Origin: an uncultured Myxococcales bacterium
GTDB lineage: Bacteria; Myxococcota_A; UBA9042
DNA: 64,000 nucleotides
Direction of reading: 5' to 3'
Assembly: GCA_903896545.1 (NCBI GenBank)
Contig: CAITYF010000132.1
Coordinates: forward strand, 16,151-80,150
The translations under genes and the position numbers were made by a program. Under the pieces are notes generated by a model that worked only from the letters and a program-made list of their open reading frames with translations, made no database searches and was not told the origin of the DNA. Every line of letters begins with the position of its first letter. Position 1 is the stretch's first letter. Positions 26,679-38,100 of this stretch are shown piece after piece.

Positions 26679-27314
26679 TCACGCCTCCACGTCCCCGCCA
26701 AACAGCCCAAACTGCCCCCGCCGGTCCGCGACCATCACGCCGACGCGAAAAGTCTCGTGCCCGCGCGCCCGTGCGGCCAGGTGCGCATCCACCCACGCGC
26801 CGAGCAACTCAGGGGTCACGCCCAACCACTCCAGCTGCCGCGCGGCTTTCTCAACGGTCGCAGCTTGCCGCTCGCGGCTCTTCCGGGCAAGTTCGTCGAA
26901 CCCGGCGTTGGCGATCGCAAATTCACTATGGCCCGCGCGGATCTCGGCCAGGTCCCGCGTGGTCGCCTGCAGTGGTAACAGCACGTCGCCCGGACCGTAG
27001 GCCGCAGTCACGTTGAGCGAGAACCGGTCAAAATACAGACGATCGCCGTCAACCGCGATGCGCACTGGGCCAGCCTTGGGCAGCACGCTGCGCACGCGGA
27101 ACATCGCACGTTCCGCAAGCAGCACTGTTATGGGCTCGGCCAGGTCGTCCGGGTCAGAGCCGGTGAACGCACACCCAGCGCCGGCCCAGCCCAAGCGAAG
27201 GCCGCTGTGCGACAGGCTGAAGGAGCCGTCACCGGACCTGTGCGGCTTCGTTAGGCCCTTCAACGAGTTCAGAAAGGCTTTGATTTCAGCAGAATCAACG
27301 GTAATCGCGGGCAT
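26679..27314 (-). CDS. Unknown element protein
   Basis: 211 residues from the ATG at 27314, which has GGGGGA upstream; the frame is open to 27422 without a start signal. The N-terminal 150 residues are beta-rich (MPAITVDSAEIKAFL, then FSLSHSGLRLGWAGAGCAF, then VRIAVDGDRLYFDRFSLNV). The last 60 are helical and basic. The alternating strands with DGDRLYFDRFS resemble a small beta-barrel or clamp-like fold but no family can be named. It is convergent with the small membrane protein gene (140-base gap) and divergent from the HTH/zinc-ribbon gene. Confidence 0.55.
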   Translation of the reverse strand: MPAITVDSAEIKAFLNSLKGLTKPHRSGDGSFSLSHSGLRLGWAGAGCAFTGSDPDDLAEPITVLLAERAMFRVRSVLPKAGPVRIAVDGDRLYFDRFSLNVTAAYGPGDVLLPLQATTRDLAEIRAGHSEFAIANAGFDELARKSRERQAATVEKAARQLEWLGVTPELLGAWVDAHLAARARGHETFRVGVMVADRRGQFGLFGGDVEA

Positions 27315-27672
27315 CTGATCCCCCTTCAAGTTCAGGGCAAACGCGGCGTACGCCAACGGCGCCGATGTCGAGCTTGTTCCACATCCGGAAGCCGGCCGCA
27401 ACAGCCGTGTACCGCGCCGCACGGTGCGGCACGGTCGTCACGCCAGAATGCGCCACCGCGCGAAGCAGCGTCCTGAACTACTCCGTAGTTTGATTCAGTA
27501 CCATGATCGCGCCAAGAAGCCGCCAAATACGCCCCGGATGTCGCGCCACGCACGTGCCACGGCCAGCCCGCATTCACTGGCATAATATTGGCGCATTTTT
27601 GGCGTGATTCCCGGCGCCGAACCTGCTATGCTTCCCGAAAGGTCGCGCCCGCGATCGATAGAGGGAGCCGCA
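27315..27672. other. Divergent intergenic region
   Basis: 358 bases between two divergent genes. A small inverted repeat AACTAC-TCC-GTAGTT lies at 27476-27490. An AT-rich spot with TAATAT lies at about 27582, near repeated TGGCG words, and could be a promoter for the HTH/zinc-ribbon gene. The GAGGGAG at 27661 is that gene's ribosome binding site. No coding sequence is recognised. Confidence 0.4.
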
Positions 27673-27984
27673 ATGGCCGCGCACGTCACCCCGACTCAAC
27701 GCCAAGAACTTCTGCGGCTCAAGGCGCAGGGTTTCACCAACATCGCGATAGCCGATCGCCTTGGCATCGACCGGCACACAGTCGGGCGCCAGGCAGGGCC
27801 GCGGGCGCCACGCGTCAAGCCCGGTGCGCTAACGTTGAGCCAGCCGGAGATCGCACGGCTTAAGTACCTCGCCGCGGCGCTCACCGTGGAAGGCGCGTGC
27901 CCCAACTGTGGCCAGACGATGTACGTCGTGCCCCATGCGAAGGAAGGCACGTGCCTCTGGTGCCGCAAGACGTGGACGAAGTAG
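27673..27984 (+). CDS. Helix-turn-helix plus zinc-ribbon protein
   Basis: 103 residues. The N-terminal half is a resolvase/sigma-like helix-turn-helix (RQELLRLKAQGFTNIAIADR, LGIDRHTVGRQ). The C-terminal half is a zinc ribbon with C76-x2-C79 and C94-x2-C97 (CPNCGQTMYV ... CLWC). The ATG at 27673 follows GAGGGAG. A related protein lies convergently at 28075-28506, with the same order of helix-turn-helix and ribbon. The pair are probably DNA-binding proteins of the element (regulators or excision factors). Similarity to the DNA-binding end of recombinases is limited to the HTH. Confidence 0.65.
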   Translation: MAAHVTPTQRQELLRLKAQGFTNIAIADRLGIDRHTVGRQAGPRAPRVKPGALTLSQPEIARLKYLAAALTVEGACPNCGQTMYVVPHAKEGTCLWCRKTWTK

Positions 27985-28074
27985 CCAACGCGCGCAGGCC
28001 AAGATCGCCGGACGATTCCCACCCTCCGCCTCAGAGCACGTCGACCGATTCGACCCTCGGCGAACCCGGCGAGC

Positions 28075-28506
28075 TCAGGCCCGCGAGGTACGCCGGGGAG
28101 CAGCCCGATACGGCGGACGAAGCGACGGCAAAGGCACAACAATTGCCGTCCCACAGCTGGTGCATCGCGTCAAAGCGATGAACGCAAAGCCAAGGGCCGG
28201 GATCAGACAGCGCGGGCAAGTCACCCGCACCGCGTGACGCGCGAGATCGCGCAGGTTCGCAGTTTCCAGCTGATTCAAGTGCACAAGATGGTCGGGCTTG
28301 GGCCGCAACGCAGCGCCGTACTTGTGCGCCGTAGCACGGCTCACCTGACAGTCGCGGGCGATCTCGGCGTACGTCCAACCCTGGCTGGCCAGCTTCTCAA
28401 TGCGCTGCCGGAGCAGCGGCGACGTGCGCGGCACGGTCGTGCGCCGGGCCTTCGGCGTTGGTTTGGTACCGCCCGTCGTAGGCGTCCGCGCGCTGCTTTG
28501 GTACAT
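28075..28506 (-). CDS. Second helix-turn-helix plus zinc-ribbon protein
   Basis: 143 residues from the ATG at 28506 (AGGTGG upstream). A basic, Thr/Pro-rich N-terminus is followed by a helix-turn-helix (RIEKLASQGWTYAEIARDCQ, VSRATAHKY) and a ribbon with C97-x2-C100 and C115-x2-C118 (CPRC ... CTSC). Architecture and several positions match the gene at 27673 although they are clearly diverged. They converge across 90 bases. Residues after the ribbon are basic and low-complexity. Function is unknown; it is the last gene inside the right end of the element. Confidence 0.6.
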   Translation of the reverse strand: MYQSSARTPTTGGTKPTPKARRTTVPRTSPLLRQRIEKLASQGWTYAEIARDCQVSRATAHKYGAALRPKPDHLVHLNQLETANLRDLARHAVRVTCPRCLIPALGFAFIALTRCTSCGTAIVVPLPSLRPPYRAAPRRTSRA

Positions 28507-29000
28507 GACACCACCTGTGCTGACCGCCGCGCGGTCAGGGGAAGGATACCCAACGCGCACATGACGTCCAGCATGATTTGCCGCGGGGACCGCCTGCGAA
28601 CGGCGATCGCAACACGCAAGGGCGCTGGCGGCATCGCGGGCACCTCGTTCGGACCAGCTCAGCGACCGTAGGGCCGGAAACGACGGGAGCCGGCGGTGTC
28701 GACGCTGACTATGGCGCAAATCTGGCGCAAACGTGTAGCAACGGAAAACGACAATGTTGCTTCAGCGTATCGCGTATTCGTGGCACGTGGAGGCCGACGT
28801 CGGGAGCGATGTGTTGCGACCGCCAAACGCGCCATCGCACCGCAGCCGGGCTCTACCGGGAGCCAGACGCCGCGTGTCGCCCCCGTCGCGCCGATGCCCA
28901 CGCGCAGGATCGGTGCGCCTCGCGTCGGCACGATCACGCCAAGACCTTAGCCCGATCCTTAGCCCGCCGCCCACTTCCACAAGCCAATGTCGTGTAACTA
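28507..29000. other. Right end of the element, non-coding, with arm-type repeats
   Basis: 494 bases. CTTAGCCC occurs at 28946 and 28958, 12 bases apart, in the same orientation as the three copies near the integrase; these are candidate right-arm integrase sites, 36 bases from the core. TGGCGCAAA is repeated at about 28712 and 28722. Short open frames on both strands have no start signals or domains and were not called. Confidence 0.5.
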
Positions 29001-29087
29001 TGGTACCGGGAACGGGACTTGAACCCGTACGAGCTTGCGCCCTGGGGAGTTTAAGTCCCCTGCGTCTACCGATTCCGCCATCCCGGT
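29001..29087 (-). tRNA. tRNA-Leu (anticodon UAA)
   Basis: 87 bases including an encoded CCA. The acceptor pairs ACCGGGA with TCCCGGT. The anticodon loop reads CUUAAAC, so the anticodon is UAA. A long variable arm, as leucine tRNAs have, and the T loop GGTTCAAGTCCC are present. The 3' 55 bases (29003-29057) are duplicated at the far end of the integrative element, so the tRNA is its attachment site and the element supplied the present 3' end. Confidence 0.95.
29003..29057. repeat. Right attachment site inside tRNA-Leu
   Basis: Identical for 55 bases to 10453-10507. It spans from the anticodon stem to the acceptor 3' strand. Identity stops at both edges: G versus A at the 3' side (29002/10452) and C versus G after 29057/10507. 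Confidence 0.9.
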
Positions 29088-29164
29088 GCGCGCGCCACTC
29101 AGACGCGAACGGCCTGCCGAGTTTCCCCGACAGGCCGCCGCATCATGCAAAACCTAGAACCGAA

Positions 29165-32100
29165 TTACCAGTTCTTGCCGATGGTGTAGCCCCAGCCGCC
29201 GCCAGCGCCCGTGCCGCCGTAGACGCCGTTGGAAAGTTCCAAGCGGTATTGCGAGCAGACGATGCCCGACGTCCGGTAGACGTGGACGTAATACTGCGCG
29301 CTGTCGTCGATGCACTTGGTGTAGTCCCAACCGCCCGGGATGTAATTGGTACCCGTATTCTGCGTGTTGCCACCCCAGAGGCTGTACGAGTTGCCTTGGT
29401 CGAAAACTTGGCTGTAGCCATTCCACGGACCGCGGCGCAGGCCGAGCGGGCCCCATTCACCGCCGTATTGGATGTACATCACTGTATTCCAACCGGCGTC
29501 CGTCTGGAACGAGTCACCCAGCGAGCACGGGCATTCGCCGTATTCCTCGTAGTGACCCGTGCCGCCCTTGGCCGGCGTCCAGTCCTTGAAGTAGGTGAAC
29601 CAGTTGAAGTCCTGCTGACCGCAGCAGACCTGGTTCCAGCCCTGATTGGAGCTCGGCTGGCCGCCGCCCCACGGATTCGGCCACGCCGGCGCGGAGTTGA
29701 AGTAGGTGTTACCAGCCGGCGGACTGGCGCTCGGCGGGCAGCCACCGCGGAAGACGTCGAACACCACGCCGGACACGGCAGTCGTGAAGACCGCGCGGAC
29801 GTTGTAGTGGTCGCAGCCGCCCGACACGTCGCTGTAGTCCTGACCGTAGAACGTGAACCAGTCGTGGTCGTTGGTGTCTGCCACGATGCCCTGAATGCTC
29901 TGCATCGTGCCAGAGTTCAAGGTGCCGCTGCCGCCGTTCGAACCGTCATACAACGTGCCGAGGTTGGTCGCCGCCGGGCACGAGTCATTCGGCTCGTACT
30001 GGTCAATCGCGTAGCATTCGCAACCGGCGAGGCCCGTGTTGCTGTCCACGTAGCCGGTCTTGCACGCCGCCTGCACGCAGTTACCCGCGCTGCACACGCC
30101 GGTCGCGTTCGGGAACAAGTTGGCGCACGCGGCGCTCGCCTGTTCATCGACCTGGCTGTTGCAGTTGTCGTCCACGAGGTTGCAGAGTTCCGTCGCGTTC
30201 GGCCTCACACCGCTGTTGTTGTCGTTGCAGTCACCGCCGCCCGACGTGCAGATCGCCGGCCAGTTGCCGAGGCTGTTCTTCACCGTGGTGCGCGCCGACG
30301 TGCAGTAACCGTCCGAGTCAGCGTTGCAGCCTTCGTCGACCGCGCCGTTGCAGTTGTTGTCGTAGCCGTCGCAGCGACTTTCCGTCAACACGTGGTTGCA
30401 GTTCGCACCGCAGGCCAAGCCGTTGTCGTCGCAATCGAACACCGTCGGCAACACGCCGGCGTGCGCCGCAACACTGTAGCTCCAGAAGCCCGATGCCGCG
30501 CACAGCGTCTTGTTGCTGTTGATCGGCTCGCCGTCCTGGTCGCCGTCGTAGTAGAAGGTGGAGCCGTTACTCGGATTGTCATCGGTCAAGCCGTTGCAGT
30601 TGTCGTCCAAGCTGTTGCACAACTCCGCCTTGCCGGGGTTGATGTTGGAGTTGGCGTCGTTGCAGTCGCCGCCGCCGCTGATGCACACCGTCGGCGTGCC
30701 GACCGTGACCTTCGCGGAGCTGCAGTAGGCGTCGCCATCCGCGTTGCAAGCTTCATCCACGCCGCTGACGCAGTTGTTGTCCTGGTTGTCGCAGACTTCC
30801 GTTGCGGCCGGGTTGATCAACTTGTCGGCGTCGTTGCAGTCCGTACCCAAGCCAGTCGCCTGATTCGGGCAGATGTTGTTGGCCGTGACGGTGAGGCCAA
30901 GGGCGCAGTAGCCGTCCTTGTCCACGTCGCAACCTTCATCAATCGTGTTGAACGCGTCGCAGTTGTTGTCCTTGTTGTCGCAGATTTCCGTCGCGCCGGG
31001 GAAGATCGCGTTGGACGCGTCGTTGCAGTCACCGCCCTGCGTGGCGCGGTAGAACGGCGCGGAGGCGGATGCGATGCACTGGCAAGCGGTGTTCGCCGTG
31101 ACGCCGTAGCCGTCGTTGTCCGCGTCCAGGAAGAAGACCGTGCAACCGTTGGCGTTCGCGGCGTTCAAGCTGCCATCGCAGTTGTCGTCGTACGCCGTGG
31201 TGCAGTTCTCCAGCTTGCCGGGGTTGACCAACGCGTCCAGGTCGTTGCAGTCGTTGCCCAAGCCGATCAACGTGCTGGCCGGGCAAACCGCCGGCGACGT
31301 CACCGCGACGTTCTTCGCGTTGTCGCAGTAGCCGTCCTTGTCGTCGTCGCACCCTTCGTCGATCGTGCCGCTGCAGTTGTTGTCAGCGTTGTCGCAGACG
31401 TCCGTCTTGCCCGGGTTGATCAGGGTCGCGGCCACGCCGTTCACGATGCCGGTGTCGACGCAGTCATCTCCTTGCTTGGTGGCGCCGACGGCGGGCTTGC
31501 TGCTGTTGGCGCAGAGCGCGGTGCTCGTGATGAGCATCGTGGCGTCGCAGTAGCCGTCCGTGTCGTCGTCACACCCTTGGTCGATGCCCAACTTGCAGTC
31601 GTTGTCGATACCATCGCAGATTTCAAACTCCGACGGGTTGATGCCAGCCTTCGTGTCATCGCAGTCGGTGTTGACGAGCGACGTGAACGTACCCGTCTGG
31701 TAGCAGCTCGTCTGACCCGCGCCGGTGCCGTAACCATCGCCGTCGCCGTCGGTGTAGAACTTCGTGCCGCCGGTGAGGTTGGTCGTCGGGTTGGTCACGC
31801 CGTCGCAGTTGTCGTCGTACTGCGTCGTGCAGCTTTCCGCCTGGCTCGGGTGAACGTTCGAGTTGCTGTCGTCGCAGTCGTTGCCGCCCGACGGGCACGC
31901 GCCCGGATTGCCAACGACCGCGCCGATGCAGTAGCCGTCGTGGTCGGAGTCCTTGCACACTTCATCGACGCCGCTGGTGCAGTTGTTGTCAATGCCGTCG
32001 CACAGTTCCGCCGCACCGGGGTTGATGGTCGCGCTCGTGTCGTTGCAGTCGCCACCGCCGTTGATGCAGATCGGCGGCTTGCCCGTCGTCAGCATCGCGC

Positions 32101-35100
32101 TGTCGCAGTACTTGTCACCGTCATCGTCGCAACCTTCGTCCGTCTGGCCGTTGCAGTTGTTGTCGACGCCGTCGCAGATTTCCGCCTTGTTCGGGTTGAC
32201 CACCGCCGACGTGTCGTCGCAGTCAAGCGTCGCCGCGTTGGTGGTCAGCGTGCAGACCGTGTTCTGCGCGTAGATGACAGTCATGTTCTTGTCGCAGAAC
32301 GAGTCCTTGTCATCGTCACAGCCTTCGTCCTTCACGCCGCTGCAGTTCTGGTCAACGTTGTCGCAGATTTCCGCACGGCCCGGGTAGGTCGTCGCAACCG
32401 TGTCGTCGCAGTCGCCCGCGCCGAAGGTGCACGCGGTGACCGTACCCGTGGCGCCGACGACCTTCATCGTGGCGTCGCAGAACTTGTCGCCGTCGTCGTC
32501 GCAGCCTTCGTCGGTGCCCGTCGCGCAGTTGTTGTCCAGGTTGTCGCAAAGCTCGACCTGACCGGGGTTGACGCTCGCCTTGGTGTCGTTGCAGTCACCG
32601 CCGATCGAGGCGACGTACGTACCCTGCGCGAAGCACTGGCACTGCGAGCCGCCGGACGTCGGGCCGTAGCCGTCCTTGTCCGCGTCGAGGTAGAAGTTGG
32701 TGCAGCTGGTGGCGTTCGCATCGTTCTGCGAGCCGTTGCAGTTGTTGTCGACGTTGTCGCCGCAAACTTCCGTCTTGCCGGGGTTGACGTTCACGTTGGT
32801 GTCATCGCAGTCACCGAGCAGACCGCCCGTGCTGACGTTGATGTCGTAGGTGCCAACCGCGGTGCACGTGCACTGCGAGACGTTCACGCCGTAGTTGTCG
32901 TTGTCCGCGTCCAGATAGAACGTGATGCAACCGGTCGCGCCGTTGTCGTTGTTGCCGCCGCTGCAGTTGTCGTCGACGCCGGTTGCGCAGTTTTCATTCA
33001 CGCCCGGGTTGATCGCGACGTTGCTGTCGTTGCAGTCGCCACCGCCGTTGGTGCAGATCGGCGGCTTGCCGACCGTCGTCATGGACGAATCGCACCAGTG
33101 GTCGTTGTCGTCGTCGCAACCTTCGTCGATCACGCCGTTGCAGTTGTTGTCCTTGCCGTCGCAGAACTCGGTCAGACCGGGGTTGACCAGGTTGTTCAGG
33201 TCGTCGCAGTCGCCTGCGTTCGTGCCCGTGTTGGTGCCCGTGGTGTGGCAATAGCACGTCGTTGCCTTGTTCTTATCCGAGTACGTGTCACCGTCCATGT
33301 CCACGCCGTACGCGATGCAACCGTTGGCGTTGATGTCGTTGTTGTCGCCGTTGCAGTTGTCGTCCCACGCCGTGGAGCAGGATTCCGCCTGACCCGGGTT
33401 GATGAGGTTCTGCGTGTCGTCGCAGTCACCGCCGCCGAAGCTGCAGATCGACGGCGTACCGACCGTGGTCATGTTGGCGTCGCAGTAGTGATCCGCGTCG
33501 TCGTCGCAGCCTTCGTCAACCGTGCTGCTGCAGTTGTTGTCCACGCCGTCGCACTTCTCAGCCGTGCCCGGATTGATCGCCGCGTTCGTGTCGTTGCAGT
33601 CGCCGCCGCCGCCCGCGCAGATGTTCGGGAAGCCAACGGTCGTCATCGCGCTATCACAGAACTTGTCGCCGTCGTCGTTGCAGCCTTCGTCGACGCCGCC
33701 TACGCAGTTGTCGTCGATGTCGTTGCACTTCTCGGCCGCGCCCGGGTAAACCGCCGCGTTCGCATCGTTGCAGTCCGAAGAGCCGCCGACCGGCGACGAG
33801 TACGGCGCCGCAGCCACGCACAGGCACTTGCTGACGCCCGCGAGACCGAAGCCGTCCGCGTCGCTGTCGAGCGTGAAGTTCGTGCAGCCCGCCGCGTTCA
33901 GGTCATTGGTGTCCAAGTCGCAGTTGTCGTCAAACGGCGTCGCGCAGTCTTCCTGCTGGCCCGGGTGGACCGCAGCATTGGCGTCGTCGCAGTCATCACC
34001 GGCTGCAGCCTTGTACGCGCCAGCCGCGACGCAGAGGCACTTCGACGCGTTCAAGCCGTAGTTGTCGTTGTCACCGTCCTGGTAGAACAGCTTGCAGTTC
34101 GACGCGCCGATGTCGTTTTCCGAGCCGTTGCAGTTGTCGTCCTTGGCGTTGCCGCAGAGTTCGACGGCGCCGGGGTTGACCGTATTGTCGTAGTCGTCGC
34201 AGTCGTTCACGCCGTTCGCGCAAACCGGCGGCGTCGGCGTCACGACGGCGTACGAAGCGTCGCAGTACCCGTCACTGTCCTTGTCGCAGCCGTTGTCGAC
34301 CACGCCGTCGCAGTCATCGTCGACGTTGTCGCAGACTTCTTGCGCCAAGCTCGGATGAATCGAGCCGTTGTTGTCGTCGCAGTCCGCGCCGCCGTTCGTG
34401 CAGATCGCCGGCGTGCCGACGATTTGCTTGGACGCGTCACAGAAGCCGTCGAGGTCCTTGTCGCAGTTCTCGTCCACGCCCGCGGTGCAGTTGTTGTCGA
34501 GGTCGTCGCAGATTTCCTGCGCCGCCGGGTTGACCGTCGCGTTGTTGTCGCTGCAATCGCCGCTTACCTGCGTCGTGAAGTTACCGGAAGGCGCGCACTG
34601 GCACTTCGAGCTGAGCCCGCCGAATCCGTCCGCATCGACGTCCACATAGTACGTCTGGCACAGGAGTGCGCCCGAATCGTTCTGCGAACCGTTGCAGTTG
34701 TTGTCGATACCGTCGCCGCAGATTTCGACCTTGCCCGGATTGATGTCGAAGTTTGCGTCGTCGCAGTCGCCGCCGCCGTTCGGGCACGCGATGGTGCCCG
34801 CGGTGATGGTCTTGCCAGCGGCGCAGTAGCCGTCACCGTCACCGTCGCAGCCGTTGTCGATCACGCCGTCACAGTCGTCGTCAACGCCGTTGCAGGATTC
34901 CGCCGCGCCGGGGTTGATCGCCGAGTTGTTGTCCTGGCAATCCGCCGTCTTCTTCGCCTTGAACAGGCTGACCGCGTTGCAGAAGCACTTGAACGTCTTC
35001 GTGCCGTAGCCGTCGTTGTCCGTGTCGCTGAAGAAGACGGTGCAATTCAGGGCGTCCTGGTTGTTCAGGTTGCCGTCGCAGTCGTCGTCGTCCGCCGTGT

Positions 35101-38100
35101 CGCAGTCTTCCTGAACGCCCGGGTTCACGATCACGCTTTCGTCGTTGCAGTCGCCGCCGCCCGCGGGGCAAACCAGCGGCGCGCCGAGGACGATCATCGC
35201 CGAGTCGCAGAAGTGGTCGCCGTCGTCGTCACAGCCTTCGTCAACCGCGCCATTGGAGTTGTTGTCGATGTTGTCGCAGATTTCCTGACCGGCCGGGTTG
35301 ATCGTCGGGTCGTTGTCGTTGGTGTCGCCGGGGCCGCCCGGGCAGACGCCCGGCGGGGTGCCGCCAGAACCCATGCAGGTCACCTGAACGTCGAGGCTCT
35401 TGGCCTGACCCGCGCAGCCGTCGCCGAGCAGCGAGGACGCCACGGTGAGCGCGCAGTTCGCCTTGCCCAAGCAAGCCGTCTTGATCGCCTGAAGCGTCGA
35501 ACCGCCCGAGCAGGTGCCGGCCTTGTACGTGCCGCAGAAGCCGGTCGGATTGCCGAAGCTGGCGAAGTCCACGGACGTGATCGTGCGCCCCGGCTCGCAA
35601 GCCAGATTGACGATCGCGCCTTCGGGACCCTGACCGCACTGCTGGCTGGTCACGCCGATGGAGACGTAGCCGATCTGCGCGTCGCAGTAGCCGTCCGCGT
35701 CATCGTCGCAGCCTTCGTCGAGCAGGTTGTTGCAGTTGTCGTCGACGTTGTTGCAGATTTCCGTCGCACCCGGGTGGACGAACTTATCGGAATCGTTGCA
35801 GTCACCCGGCACCGAGGCAGAGTAGTTGCCAGAAGCGATGCACAGGCACTGCTTGCCGCTGTTGCCGATCGTATTCGCGCCCGCGCCGTCGCCGTCGAGG
35901 TCGAGGTAGAAGTCAGTGCAACCCTGCGCGTTCTGGTCGTTCTGGCTGCCGTTGCAGTTGTCGTCCAGACCGTTACCGCACACTTCGATCAAGTTCGGGT
36001 TGACCTTCTTGTTGGTGTCATCGCAGTCGCCGCCCTTCGTGACGTTGTAGGTCGGACCCGCGACGCACAGGCACTTCGGGTTGCCGCCGCCGAACGTATC
36101 CTTGTCGGCATCCACCCAGAAGTTCGTGCAGCCGGTGGCGCCTTCCTCGTCGATGGCGTTGTCGCAGTTGTCGTCCTTGTTGTTGCCGCACACGTCCAGC
36201 TGACCGGGGTGGATGGTACCAGCCGTGTCGTTGCAGTCGCCGATGCCCTGCGAGCAGATCGGCGGATTGCCCTCGACCGTCATCGCCAGATCGCACCAAC
36301 CGTCGCCGTCGTCGTCGCACCCTTCGTCGATCTTGCCGTCGCAGTTGTTGTCGACGCCGTCGCAGATTTCACCGCAGGCCGCGTCGCCGCAGCAGGACGC
36401 GAGGTCTTTGCAGTCGATCAGGCCGTTGCCGTTGTTGTCCTGGCCGTCGCTACAGATTTCCGGATCGCCGCAGGTGACTTGCAGCGTCAGGGACGTCGGT
36501 GAGCCCGCGGGCGTGTCGACGATGATGTAGTACACTTCGTTCGCGGCCGCGGCGAAGTTCTTCACGCCGTTGCCGGTCTCAGCAATGCACTCGCCGGGCG
36601 CACACTCGCCGTTCGCGGAGCGGATCACGAAGGCGCGCGCCGCGGTGTTGGTCGAGCCGGTCACGGTCAGCGTCGCCGGACGCGACGACGTCGTGGAGAA
36701 GGTGTAGCCCATCTCCTTGCCGCCGAACACAGACGTGGGATCGCAGCCGTAGAACTTGTTCGCCGAAGCGCCGGTACCGGGACCCGTGCCGCCGGTCACG
36801 ACGGGAACCGTGTCGCCGCAGGCGAGGAGCTGGGTGTTCGGGCACACGCACGTGTTGGCGTAGATGCACTCGCCCTTGACGCAGGTGTCGGCGGTGCACT
36901 CGTCGCCGTCGTCGCAGTCTGACGCGCCGAGGCAGTCGATGAAGCCGTTGTTAAAGAAGTTCAGGATGCGCGACATCATCGTCGACGGCGCGTCCAAACT
37001 GACCGGACCGGGCATGACGCCCAGGAACGGCACCGACGAAGCAACTGTGCGGAAGCCCGCGTCGTCATCGTGACCGACCTGAACCCACGGCTGATCGTTC
37101 GCGCCGTTGCTCTTCAACAGGTTCTGCGTGCGGTGAATTTCGGTCTTGGCCGTGATCGAGTCGTTGTTGTTGTTGAGCTTGTCGTCAAACGTGAAGCCGT
37201 AGCTGTACTTCTTCGGCTGGCCGTTGATGACGGTGTACAGGTCCTTGTAGATGCTGAAGCCGAGCATTTCGCCCGCGATGCCCTCATCCACACCGTCGGC
37301 GATGCCCGTGACCTTGAACGCCGCGTGCAAAGACGTCGGCGGATCGTAGGCCCACGTGTCGCCGCCTTCCATGTAGAGGCGACCACCACCGGCGAGGTAG
37401 GTGGTGAAGCGGCCGGCGACGGCCTCGTCCAACTGGGCGTTGTCCGGGTACACGCCGAGCACGACGAACACGGCTTCAAACTGCGCGAAGCTGCTGTACA
37501 GGCTGATGTCGTCGATGTGCTGCACAACCTTGTTCGGCGCGGCGGCCTTCAGGCCAGCAACGATCGCGTCGCCCTGGGCTACCGGCACGTTCGGCGGACG
37601 GACGACCAGATAGCCGCCGTTGTACGTCACCGTTACGTGGAACGTGCAGATGCTGTAGAGCGAACCATCGCTGACCTTGATCTTGACTTCGTGCGTGCCG
37701 ATGTCGGCCGTCGTCGTCGGGTTGATCGTCAGCGTGCTGTTCCACGACTTGTCGAGCCAGAAGTAGATCGCGCTGGAAAGCGAGATGAAGCTCGGACCCT
37801 GAACCAGCTGGAACGACAGAATCGCGTCAGCGTCCGGGTCTTTCGCCTTCAGCGGAATCGTCTTCTTCGCCTGGAACGGCACCACCTGGTTGACCGGGCA
37901 CGCGACCATCGCGGGCTTGGAGCCCTTGACGATGCACACGTTGTCCAAGCTGAAGTTGGTGACGTCAAACGTCGACTGACCCTGCAGGCAGAACGCCAAG
38001 CGCAGGCCGTTCGAGCCGGTCAAGGAGGTCGGCAGCTTGATGTCGAGCGTTTCCGGGCCAAAGTTGGCGGACGCCGTTGTCGCCTCAACCACCGTGGCGG

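Larger units (their letters stand above)
10453..29057. mobile_element. Integrative element inserted in tRNA-Leu(UAA), with its own replication module
   Basis: About 18.6 kb bounded by a perfect 55-bp direct repeat (10453-10507 and 29003-29057) derived from the 3' part of tRNA-Leu(UAA). The right copy lies inside the intact tRNA and the left copy is a 3' fragment. A tyrosine integrase lies just inside the left end and CTTAGCCC repeats lie inside both ends, as expected for a split attP. Contents in order: integrase, unknown 297-residue protein, AlpA-like regulator, primase, helicase, replication-type protein, iterons, two unknown proteins, cysteine-rich lipoprotein and XRE regulator, HEPN-like protein, MmeI-like R-M enzyme, TM-GAF protein with small partner, unknown protein, two HTH/zinc-ribbon proteins. 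No conjugation genes, relaxase or phage structural genes are seen, so it would need help to move between cells. Confidence 0.88.

Noticed and set aside
28578..28997. Small open frames near the right end of the element
   Set aside because: No start signals, no domains and overlapping in several frames; the stretch contains arm-type repeats.
28754..36502. Plus-strand open frame of 2582 codons
   Set aside because: Antisense to the giant repeat gene, which has a lipobox, AGGAGG and recognisable domains. The plus-strand product is a low-complexity Val/Ala/Arg repeat and would also overlap tRNA-Leu.
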